Shown piece by piece: positions 51,346 to 62,000 of a stretch of DNA of 64,000 nt (position 1 is the stretch's first letter; each line of letters starts with the position of its first letter). This DNA is from Doryteuthis pealeii. Lineage: Eukaryota; Mollusca; Cephalopoda; Myopsida; Loliginidae. Location: positions 5,791,367 through 5,855,366 of the forward strand of contig CM042163.1 of the NCBI GenBank assembly GCA_023376005.1, read 5' to 3'. The notes beneath the pieces were generated by a model that saw nothing but the letters and a program-made list of their open reading frames with translations, searched no databases and had not been told where the DNA came from. The position numbers and the translations under genes are program-made.

Positions 51346-51980
51346 GGGCCGGTGTAGCTCAGTCGGTAGAGTGTTCGGCTAGGAATCACAAGGTTCTTGG
51401 TTCGATACTGGCCCTCGCCAACTCAACATATGAGTAGCACAGGGATCTGTGCTGTAAAGTAAGGAGCTGATGGTAGGTTTGGTGCTCCGCCTCAGATGCT
51501 AAAATAATCTCCTTGGTTTACCGCTAGTGAAAAGGGGATAGACCCCCCCCCCCGAGACCATATAACATGTTTAGGGGTCCAGTCAGGCAAATATTCAATT
51601 ATAAGAATACAATAGAATTTTTAAATATCGAATGGATATAGAGGGCGAACTAGAATCAAACAGGATCAAAGGGGTCCACAAATAAAAACAAAGGTTGACA
51701 ACCACTGCTTTAGCCGGCTGAATCTCATAAAATCGTTCCTTTGTTCTTGTTATACCGTAATGATCAATTATACCGAGTGGTCGATCATGAGGAGTCGATC
51801 ATGAGGAGAGTCCTTCACATAAATCCCACACAGAGAGTGATATGTGTGAGACTTAAATAGTGGCTAGCACCACCACCACTGCTGAGGTACGGGTAAGATG
51901 GGTCATTCCATTATATCAGTTCTACATAGACTCCCTCGCTGTCTGGTTGATACCGACATTAGGCCGCTCCGACGACGACT
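51346..51980 (+). mobile_element. SINE family A copy split by an inserted segment
   Basis: 51346-51543 is the head and body of SINE A (GGGCCGGTGTAGCTCAGTCG to AAAAGGGGATAGAC). 51927-51980 is its 3' end (ATAGACTCCCTCGCTGTCTG ... GCTCCGACGACGAC). Between them lie about 380 bp that recur at 52697-53085. ATAGAC is present at both breakpoints, which fits a target-site duplication. Confidence 0.8.
51550..51926 (+). repeat. Duplicated segment, copy 1 (inside SINE A)
   Basis: Highly similar to 52705-53085: GAGACCATATAACATGTTTA, GGTTGACAACCACTGCTTTA, CGAGTGGTCGATCATGAGGA, GTGGCTAGCACCACCACCAC. It lacks the first bases of the hAT-like end seen in copy 2. Confidence 0.9.
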
Positions 51981-52392
51981 TGTTATTCTTATATTCAAGA
52001 ATAAAATACTCGACAACTCTTTCAGTTTATTTACAGAAAAGAAGTCTAGATTTGAAAAATGCAGGAAATTTGTGTGAATCTCAAATTGAAAAAGATAAGA
52101 GAGAAATTGAATCAACTGAACTGACGTGAGAATTTGACATGAAATACAAAAAAAAAAAAAAGAGAAAACGTCAAAGTAAAAAAAGATTCCAGAAGAAAAA
52201 TTCAGAGGATGAATGAATATTTGATGTTTTGAAAGAAATTCATATTTTGTATCGAAATGAATTTCTTTCGGTTCTTTTATAAATAGAACAAGAGAGTTGA
52301 TCCTTTCAAAAATGCGGCTGACAAAATTTGTGTTTTAGATCCTAAACATTTTGGCAACGTAGACAATTTGAATAAATTAGAAGTTATGTTCG

Positions 52393-52433
52393 ATACTCAA
52401 AGGTCATACTCAAAGGTCATATTCAAAGGTCAT
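52393..52433 (+). repeat. 14-bp tandem repeat, three copies
   Basis: CATACTCAAAGGTC-type units occur three times. Confidence 0.9.
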
Positions 52434-52669
52434 AAAGTCAAAATGAATTCGCAACCAAAGTTTCTTTCATTGAAAGACGCGCGTAAAAAGAGAAATGAGT
52501 TCGAATCGTGTGGAAAATTCAATTTGTGAAAAATGGCAGATGAACAATGTAGTAAAATTCATCATTTCTCATGACGTGTTCAATCTAACCGAACTGGTCT
52601 ACATTTTTGTAGCACTTTTTTTTATAATCCGACCAATTAGTAGCGCTGTTTCAGAACAGTCCTTTAATC

Positions 52670-52864
52670 TAGGTGTTATCAACCGGGAGCCATATGCCCC
52701 CCTCCCCCCGAGACCGTATAACATGTTTAGGGGTCCAGTCAGGCAAATATTCAATTATAACAATACAATAGGATTTTTAAATATCGAATGGATATAGAGG
52801 GCGAACTAGAATCAAACAGGGATCAAAGGTGTCCACAAATAAAAACAAAGATTGACAACCACTG
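52670..52864. mobile_element. hAT-like MITE, 195 bp
   Basis: The ends TAGGTGTTATCAACC and GATTGACAACCACTG are imperfect inverted repeats of the hAT type. Flanks CTTTAATC and CTTTAGCC (8 bases, two differences) fit a target duplication. No coding capacity. Confidence 0.7.
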
Positions 52865-53085
52865 CTTTAGCCGGCTGAATCTCATAACATCGTTCCTTTG
52901 TTCTTGTTATACCGTAATGATCAATTATACCGAGTGGTCGATCATGAGGAGTCGATCACGAGGAGAGTCCTTCACATAAATCCCACACAGAGAGTGATAT
53001 GTGTGAGACTTAAATAGTGGCTAGCACCACCACCACTGCTGAGGGACGGGTAAGATGGGTCATTCCATCCGATCAGTTCTACAAT
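52705..53085 (+). repeat. Duplicated segment, copy 2
   Basis: Matches 51550-51926 at about 95 percent by eye. It covers most of the MITE and about 215 bp beyond it. Confidence 0.9.
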
Positions 53086-53252
53086 ATATTGTCTGGTTTA
53101 AATTCTTTCTCCATTGAAAGACAAATCGATTATGATAAAGTAAATAAATCAATTTGCAAGAATGAAGCCAAGACGAAAGAGAATGTTGTCTGGTGGGATA
53201 AGTGGATGTATTGACAAACTTGCCATTAGAAAAAATATATATATATATATAC

Positions 53253-53539
53253 ATATTTATATTTTTGCTTGAAGGCAATTACAATGCGGTATATCGAATA
53301 AAATTCGATAATTATAGAAGATAAATAACATTGACAAATAAATCTCGCAAAGAATTACTCGGCGTGTAGAACATCGTACATCAGCTGTTTCGGAGGGAGA
53401 TCATTAGTATACATCGCTGATGAGACTTAATAAAGTCGAAACAGCTGCTGTACGATGTGATTCTTATTTATCTTCTATAATTATCGAATTTTATGCGATA
53501 TACCGCATTGTAATTGCCTTCAAGCACAAATATAAATAT
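53253..53539. mobile_element. Foldback element, about 76-bp arms
   Basis: ATATTTATATTTTTGCTTGA, AGGCAATTACAATGCGGTAT, AATTATAGAAGATAAATAA at the left pair with the right arm 53464-53539. A second inner pair (CATCGTACATCAGCTGTTTC / GAAACAGCTGCTGTACGATG) gives a nested hairpin. The short motif GAAGGCAATTACAATGC also occurs at 11440-11456. Confidence 0.82.
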
Positions 53540-53583
53540 TTATTCCCCAACGCTTCTAAAAAAATAAACAAACATCCTAAAAT

Positions 53584-53585
<2 letters not shown>

Positions 53586-53637
<52 letters not shown>
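53586..53637. repeat. (TA)n microsatellite
   Basis: About 25 TA units followed by a degenerate TG-rich tract to 53700. Confidence 0.95.
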
Positions 53638-53640
<3 letters not shown>

Positions 53641-53752
53641 GCATGTGTGCGTGTGTATGTATATGCATGTAAGTATGCGAATGTATGTGCGTGTGCGGAC
53701 CAGAATCTCAAGTGTTGCTGGGTCGGAATTTAAATAAATCATAAAAACCGAA

Positions 53753-53793
53753 ATGTGTGTGTGTGTGTGTGTGTGGCAAACCCCAAGGCTGGG

Positions 53794-53877
<84 letters not shown>

Positions 53878-53914
53878 ATGCCACAAACACATACATATAT
53901 ATATATATATATAT

Positions 53915-53951
<37 letters not shown>

Positions 53952-53959
53952 CAGACCCC

Positions 53960-53998
<39 letters not shown>

Positions 53999-54010
53999 CT
54001 GGGGTTTGCC
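53753..54010. repeat. Compound TG/CA/TA array with repeated GGCAAACCCCA
   Basis: Alternating runs (TG, CA, TA, TG, TA, TG, TA) are separated by short unique words: GGCAAACCCCAAGGCTGGGT, GGCAGACCCCAAC and GGCTGGGGTTTGCC. The words are related and partly inverted, so the array is a shuffled tandem structure. All frames across it are repeat translations. Confidence 0.92.
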
Positions 54011-55190
54011 ACTCGGTCGTTGAAAAGGGCTAAACTCTAATCTTTGTAAACTGGAGACACGATGACCACGAATTGTATTTATGTTCCCATTTTCAAAGAG
54101 AAACTTGGACTCTGAAACTAAGGGTTATATTTCAACTGGTGCCCCCCCCCCCGTCAAGAAGCAATGTGGACGGTCAGTCTGTTCATAGTTAGTCAGTGGC
54201 AGTTAGAGTGACAAGGAGAGAGGGAGGGTCAGTTACGAGCAGTGAGAGCTGACGGTCAGACCCGAGTGCTCGGCGGGAAAAGAGTGTAGAGGTTAGCCAG
54301 GTCAGATATCAATTCTGTGGGATAGACGCCGAGACAACAGATTGACTGATTGAAAGAATCCATGCATTGTAATTGAGAGTCTACAAGATGAGAAGGAAAG
54401 AAATGATAGGAAATAGAGCAGAAACCGAGTTACGCTGAGTGTGATACGCCCTCCCCCCCCCTATCCGTGTCTGAAAAGCTCGCCCTGTGTCTTTGTTCAT
54501 TTTCCCTTGTGACCTCGTCTCGGACCGGGTGCTGCCTCGACCATACACAATGATGGGGTCTGATGTTGACGACGACACGGCTGATCGAACAATACGGTGA
54601 GAAGAATGAAGGAAATAGAGGCTCCAACCGGGCGCGATCCCACAATTGGAGTTTCTTCCTGTTTTCTTCCATATTTGTTTTGTTTTCATTTTAGGTTTAA
54701 AAAAAAAAATTAAGTGAAAGATGCGTTTTTATTGTGTTTTTAACTTTAAATTGAATATAGATTAAAAATAAGACAATTTGAATCTGTCTATAGACCGCTT
54801 TATAGGGATGTTCAATTTATCGCTGACTCTAAAAAAGGGTGATCACAGGAAATTCTTCTAAAAATCATATAAAATAAATTAACTATCCGATTTTAATAAA
54901 ACTTTCGGTATATGAAGTAATAAAAGACGAACTTTTATTGTAAATAAATGTTTACTAAATTGAAAAGGTTAATAATTTTTTTCGTTAGTTTTTGTTTCGC
55001 ACATTGATCCCCCGTACAAATATCTTTGTATTTTTTTTTGTTTTTTGTTTTGATAAAAATAAAATTTACATTTTTGGAAAGATGATTTAATGACGGAACA
55101 TATGTAAAAAAAAAATCGCTATTAGACCAGGTTTGGTAATAAGGCGTCTTAAACATTTGAAACTTAAAAAAAAAATATATCTTTTTTCGA
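54011..55190. other. No recognised gene or repeat
   Basis: 54120-54660 is GC-richer (G-rich purine stretches, then TCTCGGACCGGGTGCTGCC) and open on the minus strand over about 100 codons without recognised similarity. 54700-55190 is AT-rich. Confidence 0.5.
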
Positions 55191-55411
55191 CTGAACATGC
55201 ACAAAGGTGTCAAAATTAAGGTGACCCAGAAAAAAACAGAACCCAAACTATTTATTCATTTTCCCATTAAACTAACCCTAAACCCCAACCCTAACCCTAA
55301 GCCTAAGCCTAACCCTAAACTCCCCAGTTAAAATTAACAGTTTTATTACAAAATTTGTGGGTTCTGTTTTTTCTGGGTCACCCTAATTTTGATACCTTTG
55401 TGTAAGTTCAG
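55191..55411. mobile_element. Foldback element with telomere-like core (arm type 1)
   Basis: Single unit. Outer arms CACAAAGGTGTCAAAATTA and GTGACCCAGAAAAAAACAGA pair with the complement at 55360-55411. The core is TTTTCCCATTAAACTAACCC, then CCAACCCTAACCCTAAGCCT. It corresponds to one half of the dimer at 37047-37415. Confidence 0.87.
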
Positions 55412-55765
55412 CTCTTTTTTCTATTTTTTTTTTCTAAATTGTTAGATTATTTTCTAAAGAATTTTATATCATAAAGTTCTTGTTGTCTACTTTTTTATTT
55501 TTATTTTTTTCAGGGATTTTTTTAAATTTATGAAATGTAAAATAAATACTTTTGTTTAGTGTCTAGCAAAATCGTATTTATTTATTCAAAGAAAATATTG
55601 TATAAAAAATATCTACCTAAAAATAATGATATAATATAGTACAGTCTTTATTTTTTTTAAATATTGAAAATAATGTTTGAATTAAAAATTGTCGTCATTC
55701 TTATTAATGGAGGCATATAAGGGAAATAATACTCTTGTTTTTCTTTTTTTTTGGGGGGGGGGGAC

Positions 55766-55796
<31 letters not shown>

Positions 55797-56542
55797 GAGG
55801 CGCTGGTTGCTGGTGTAAATAAGTTTTTATTTTATTTTTTTTGTTTATTTATTTTGTGTATTGTATTGCAAAAAAAAAGATCTCGTAGTAGTAGACTCTA
55901 AGAATTTTACAAGTACACAATGGTCAAATTTGTGTTTTGTAAATTAGTATTTCATTCTCCTAACTTAGATATCTATTTATCATTTTTAATAAAGAACTAA
56001 GATTATAATATTAGAACAATTAAAACAAACTTAAATTTAAATAGAATAATGTTGCTATTAGAACAGTGTTATAATTCTTCCAAGTTCTAGCTATGTTTTA
56101 GGAATAGGAATTTTATTAATAATAGCCACATCAAATTTATTAAGTATGAATAAAATAATAATAATAATATTTCACGTATGATCCTCCATAAAAAAATGAG
56201 TCGGATCGAAATGTTCACGTCAAGATGCGATAACTATGTCAACAAAGATTAAGAATTTACGGAAATTGAATTGAAACAGAAATTTGTTCGTTTTTTTTCT
56301 TTTTTATAACATATAAATTTGGAATTGTTCTTTATATTAAATGTAAAAGAAAACATTAAAAAGTTAATTTTCCATTTTTTATTGACGTTTTAAAATATTT
56401 TTTGACAAATCGTGCGCTTTTGAGAAGTCCGCAAATTGAGTCTACATACCGCTTTATATAACACGTGCGCTAACATGGTTGCTGATTGGTTGATTTATTT
56501 TGCAGGTTTGTCAAGAAACCCCCTCTGCCCCCCCTCTCTCTC

Positions 56543-56591
<49 letters not shown>

Positions 56592-58675
56592 GTCTCTCTG
56601 TGTTTTCTAATTCATTTCAACTCGCATGTGTTGAATATAGTAACCAAACGTATAAAAATGATGTGTACTTTTTGTAGTTTGTGACTCGTAGCATGTTTTG
56701 GTTTTTATGTACATCTAGTCAAATGTTAATATCCTTTGTAGATTGACTTTGTCTTTTTCGTTGCCGAAATGTTCAGTGTTAGGTTATCATTTAAAACATT
56801 TAATCCATTATAAGCATACGGGTGTTAGATTCGAACTAATACCCCGCTAATTCTTAAAGAACATTTTCCTATGAACCCGATCTCCAAAAACGTAATACTT
56901 GTCTATGTCCTTATCTTGTTCTATGGTTGATGGTAATTTCAAGCAATGAATTCTTTAAAATTTATGGGAGTCAATGAAAAGATTAAACATTTTTTTTCTT
57001 ATTGAATCAATAAAATCTACATAGAAGGTAAGGTTTAACTTTTAAATTAAAGTAAATTTATATTAGGGGAAAATGTTCTTATTGTTTGCAGCTGTTATTC
57101 TAAGTCGCCAAAGAAAAATGTCTCTGTCCCGTATCTCTTCCTGTTTCAGAAAAAAAAATGGTGAAAAATATACAACTAAGCTCATTTCACACAAACACCA
57201 ATAAAACAATTAAAGATTTGCCACATGAAGAACGACGGTCTGTTTTAAGTTGTTGAAGTAGGAAAAAAAATCTGATTGGGGTAATTGATTTCCAAACTGA
57301 AAAATTCTACCGACAAAGTCTTTCCGCTTGCAATAAAATTCAGCAGTCTTCAACTATATTCCAAAGCGCACCGCCTGCGAAGAATCGCAATGGTCACTCT
57401 CTCCACCTCCGAATTTTCTCTGTAACCTTCGCTGCGTACTGCGTTAATAAATCAGGCGGTCGTACTCCATCTGGGTGCCTGAATTCGCAGTTTCCAACAT
57501 CCTGGCCCTTCATGCCACGACTCAAACCAACCGCCGCCCACATAGATGCTTAATACCGAGTATGTATCCGGGACATCTCGCAAATAGCAGTCAGACACGC
57601 CAGGTATTTGTTCGATTTAGAAAGCTTTTTATTTTGTTTTTGAAATTATAGTATGATAAAAAGATACTCTATTACTGTACTCCCAAAAGTATAAATTTAA
57701 AAATCAATTTTAAAAGATACATTTTCATTTCAATTTTTAATTCAAATTTCATAAGTTAATTCTAAAATTATTTATTGAATTAGCCCAGACTGAGGCTTTT
57801 TGAAAATATTTTTAAAAAGTTGAATGAAATGTTTAAAAAATAATCTCATTTCATAAATAACTCCCGAAAATTAAAATATGATGCGATAATTGTCTGATTT
57901 TAAAGGTTTTAGAAATATTTTTAAAATTTTAAAAGTATTTTTCCGCAACATTTTTTCCGATTCTACTTTTTTAACCAACATCATAAGACGTAACTCGTTT
58001 AAAAAAAAAAGTGAATATTCAACAGTTCTCATTTAGTCTAGCCTTCATCAACACCTATCAAAAATGTTCAGTTCGCTAAAGAATTAAATGAAACCCCAAT
58101 GAGACCCCCACGGGTGTAGATAGAAGTATTATCATCCTTTCCCGCCACCAGATCCTGGGTATATGAAAAAAAAACTCCTTTTCTAAAACACGCTTCAAAG
58201 GTGACACTTATTGGATGGTTGTGTTTGGGTCAGCCACATAAAAAAAACAACAAGCCAACAATAAACATATGTAAAAATTTCTTCAAATATTTGGACGATT
58301 TACGAAAATAATGTCAAAAATTGATAAGTTAAAAAAATATTCTAGTCGGTTGACTTTTTTCTAAGTTTAAATCTGATAAGTTTATTTGTGAGTTGGTACA
58401 TCGCGACTCTCACGGTACTTCGTAACTATCTGGTGTGCTGCAAAGGCAGGAGGAATGTTTCTGATGTCAGTAAGTGCTGAAATGTACAGGGTCATCCATC
58501 CCACATTAAAAATATTAAAAATACCTTGTGTGACATATTGTTGGCGTGGGGAAGTGATTAAACTCCAATTCTAGTCAAGTGGAATTTGTTTAATATCTTT
58601 TTTCTTCTCTTAGTATTTCAAAATGCAATTGGGGTTAAAGTGTTACGACTTAACATTACAAAATATATGACTTCA
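55412..58675. other. AT-rich intergenic sequence with a GC-rich patch
   Basis: Contains a (TTG)n run (55770-55798), a (CT)n run (56537-56596) and a GC-richer patch at 57360-57600 (CAAAGCGCACCGCCTGCGAA, then CCAACCGCCGCCCACATAGA) that I cannot assign. No coding exon is supported. Confidence 0.6.
56537..56596. repeat. (CT)n microsatellite
   Basis: About 27 CT units with minor interruptions. Confidence 0.95.
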
Positions 58676-60750
58676 GGTGTAAAAGAGTTTTATAATTTGC
58701 TTGAAGCATTTGTATTTATATTGGTTTGGTTGTTGGTTTTGAAGGCTATCACAATGCAAGTGTAAAGAAAAAAGAGTTTTATAATTTGCTTGAAGCATTT
58801 GTGTTTATATTGGTTTGGTGGTTGGTTTTGAAGGCTATCACAATTCAAGTGTAAAGAAAAAGAGTTTTATAATTTGCTTGAAGCATTTGTTTTATATTGG
58901 TTTGGTGGTTGGTTTTGAAGGCTATCACAATGCAAGTGTAAAGAAAAAAGAGTTTTATATTTGCTTGAAGCATTTGTTTATATTGGTTTGGTGGTTGGTT
59001 TTGAAGGCTATCACAATCAAGTGTAAAGAAAAAAGAGTTTTATAATTTGCTTGAAGCATTTGTGTTTATATTGGTTTGGTGGTTGGTTTTGAAGGCTATC
59101 ACAATCAAGTGTAAAGAAAAAAGAGTTTTATAATTTGCTTGAAGCATTTGTGTTTATATTGGTTTGGTGGTTGGTTTTGAAGGCTATCACAATGCAAGTG
59201 TAAAGAAAAAAGAGTTTTATAATTTGCTTGAAGCATTTGTGTTTATATTGGTTTGGTGGTTGGTTTTGAAGGCTATCACAATGCAAGTGTAAAGAAAAAA
59301 GAGTTTTATAATTTGCTTGAAGCATTTGTGTTTATATTGGTTTGGTGGTTGGTTTTGAAGGCTATCACAATTCAAGTGTAAAGAAAAAAGAGTTTATAAT
59401 TTGCTTGAAGCATTTTGTTTATATTGGTTTGGTGGTTGGTTTTGAAGGCTATCACAATGCAAGTGTAAAGAAAAAGAGTTTTATAATTTGCTTGAAGCAT
59501 TTTGTTTATATTGGTTTGGTGGTTGGTTTTGAAGGCTATCACAATGCAAGTGTAAAGAAAAAAGAGTTTTATAATTTGCTTGAAGCATTTGTGTTTATAT
59601 TGGTTTGGTGGTTGGTTTTGAAGGCTATCACAATGCAAGTGTAAAGAAAAAAGAGTTTTATAATTTGCTTGAAGCATTTGTGTTTATATTGGTTTGGTGG
59701 TTGGTTTTGAAGGCTATCACAATGCAAGTGTAAAGAAAAAAGAGTTTTATAATTTGCTTGAAGCATTGTGTTTATATTGGTTTGGTGGTTGGTTTTGAAG
59801 GCTATCACAATTCAAGTGTAAAGAAAAAGAGTTTTATAATTTGCTTGAAGCATTTGTTTATATTGGTTTGGTGGTTGGTTTTGAAGGCTATCACAATGCA
59901 AGTGTAAAGAAAAAAGAGTTTTATAATTTGCTTGAAGCATTTTGTTTATATTGGTTTGGTGGTTGGTTTTGAAGGCTATCACAATGCAAGTGTAAAGAAA
60001 AAAGAGTTTTATAATTTGCTTGAAGCATTTGTGTTTATATTGGTTTGGTGGTTGGTTTTGAAGGCTATCACAATGCAAGTGTAAAGAAAAAAGAGTTTTA
60101 TAATTTGCTTGAAGCATTTGTGTTTATATTGGTTTGGTGGTTGGTTTTGAAGGCTATCACAATGCAAGTGTAAAGAAAAAGAGTTTTATAATTTGCTTTT
60201 GTGTTTATATTGGTTTGGTGGTTGGTTTTGAAGGCTATCACAATGCAAGTGTAAAGAAAAAGAGTTTTATAATTTGCTTGAAGCATTTGTTTATATTTGA
60301 AGGCTATCACAATGCAAGTGTAAAGAAAAAAGAGTTTTATAATTTGCTTGAAGCATTTTGTTTATATTGGTTTGGTGGTTGGTTTTGAAGGCTATCACAA
60401 TGCAAGTGTAAAGAAAAAAGAGTTTATAATTTGCTTGAAGCTGTTTATATTGGCAAAGGCTATCACAATTCAAGTGTAAAGAAAAAAGAGTTTTATAATT
60501 TGCTTGAAGCATTGTGTTTATATTGGTTTGGTGGTTGGTTTGAAGGGGCAAGGCTATTGCAAGTGTAAAAAAAGAGTTTTATAATTTGCTTGAAGCATTG
60601 TGTTTATATTGGTTTGGTGGTTGGTTTTGAAGGCTATCACAATGCAAGTGTAAAGAAAAAGAGTTTTATAATTTGCTTGAAGCATTTGTATTTATATTGG
60701 TTTGGTGGTTGGTTTTGAAGGCTATCACAATGCAAATGTAAAGAAAAATG
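58676..60750 (+). repeat. 89-bp minisatellite array, about 23 copies
   Basis: The unit starts AGAGTTTTATAATTTGCTTG, then AAGCATTTGTGTTTATATTG, GTTTGGTGGTTGGTTTTGAA, GGCTATCACAATGCAAGTGT and AAAGAAAAA. Copies are nearly identical in the centre; differences are mostly one- to three-base changes in T and A runs. Copies near 60195, 60290 and 60440-60560 carry larger deletions, so the array degrades at its right edge. Open frames on both strands reflect the repeat and have no initiation or splice context that suggests a gene. Confidence 0.97.
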
Positions 60751-61678
60751 AGGTAACTATGATGTTGTTCATTTAGCTTTGATTTATTAATATTTAGGGA
60801 TAAAGATTCCTTCGTCAGAAGATTTCTGAAAGCTAAGTTCTGGAGCTGTTACCTTGTTGCTAAGATTTGTCTATTCAGGGATGTTTCTTGTAAAAAATAA
60901 TGCTGCTGCTTTATTTTGGTTGCAATATCGAGAACGTGAAATTTAACGTGAAATTTTAATAATTATTTGCCTTGAAAATAACCAGTTTTTGCCATTAATT
61001 AGTAAAATTAATTTGCCGTGTGGGATACAGACCCTTGAAACTCCGCCTCCTCGTACACAACACACAATCTTATATCTTTTCACTTTTGCCGAGTGAAACA
61101 ATCAAATCTTTCTTTCTAGCTAGTTTCATTGTTTCCATAGCTTTTTCCCTACATCCGCATTCACTATGTTCGGAAATGTATCACATTGTTACATTTTTGT
61201 TTCTGTTATTCTTCATTCTTCCCTTTATTGAATGTTATTTCAAACATTTTAGCGTCTGTATGCTTTCAGGTTTATTTTACCAAACTCGGAACTAATCTGG
61301 AATCCCACGTGCTCAAGACAAACAGAGAAAAATATACAAGCTGCCCTTGCTTTACGTACATATGATGTGAACTGGCTGTTGCTGATATCATCATTAATGA
61401 TTTGCCTTGTTAATTGCTGTGTCTGTCACATGTTTCTTTTCTTATTTCAGCTTTTTACCTATTCCTTCAGAATAAAGACCTTTTAACTACACCCATGGTT
61501 ATTTGTGTTTTATTGTTGGAGAGGTTTAACTACACGTAACTAGACTGTCTCAATGCACCTGGTAATAGGACAAGACGTCACAATGGACAGACTTTCAAAG
61601 TGTCAGCAACTCTTACGGTCATAATTTCTTTTTTAAATCCAGTCTCGAGTTTGTTTTGATATTTCAACTCAAAACAAG
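60751..61678. other. No recognised gene or repeat
   Basis: Mixed AT-rich sequence. The open frame at 61020-61295 is hydrophobic but not recognised. Confidence 0.55.
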
Positions 61679-62000
61679 ATGGCCAAAGTTAAAGCCAAGG
61701 ATCTTGGCGGTAAGCGAAACGAGGAATTGAAAACTCAAGTCAAAGAATTAAAAAAATGAACTTGCTCACCTCAGAGTTGCAAAAGTAATTGGGGGCTAGG
61801 CTTCGAATGGTAGGATGGATATACAAGCCCAAGGATTTGCTTCCCAAAGGGACACGTGATATGAGGAGGACTTTTGACTCTGCATGAAAAATCTTTGGTC
61901 ACACACAGAAAGGCAAAGTAAAGAATGGTGTGCAAAGTCAGGAAATACGTTGTCAAATCTGAAAATGTTGAGAGATGTGAAATAAAAAGAAAGAAATAAA
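61679..62000 (+). pseudogene. RPL35: Processed pseudogene of ribosomal protein L35
   Basis: ATG at 61679 opens MAKVKAKDLGGKRNEELKTQ, the N-terminus of large-subunit protein eL35. A one-base insertion near 61755 shifts the frame, after which ELAHLRVAKVIGG continues. About 40 residues of the middle are then missing, and YKPKDLLPKGTRDMRR and SLVTHRKAK-stop-RMVCKVRKYVVKS give the C-terminal part. The parts are joined without introns. AAATAAAAAG lies just after (about 61980). All this points to a retrocopy that has decayed. The parent gene is not in the window. Confidence 0.9.

Noticed and set aside
53491..54040. Coding frames of 80-133 codons
   Set aside because: They are translations of TA, CA and TG microsatellites (Tyr-Ile, Thr-His, Cys-Val runs) and occur in all frames.
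58676..60750. CRISPR array or repeat-protein gene
   Set aside because: Units are directly adjacent with no variable spacers, and the host is a eukaryote. The long frames come from the repeat and shift between copies.
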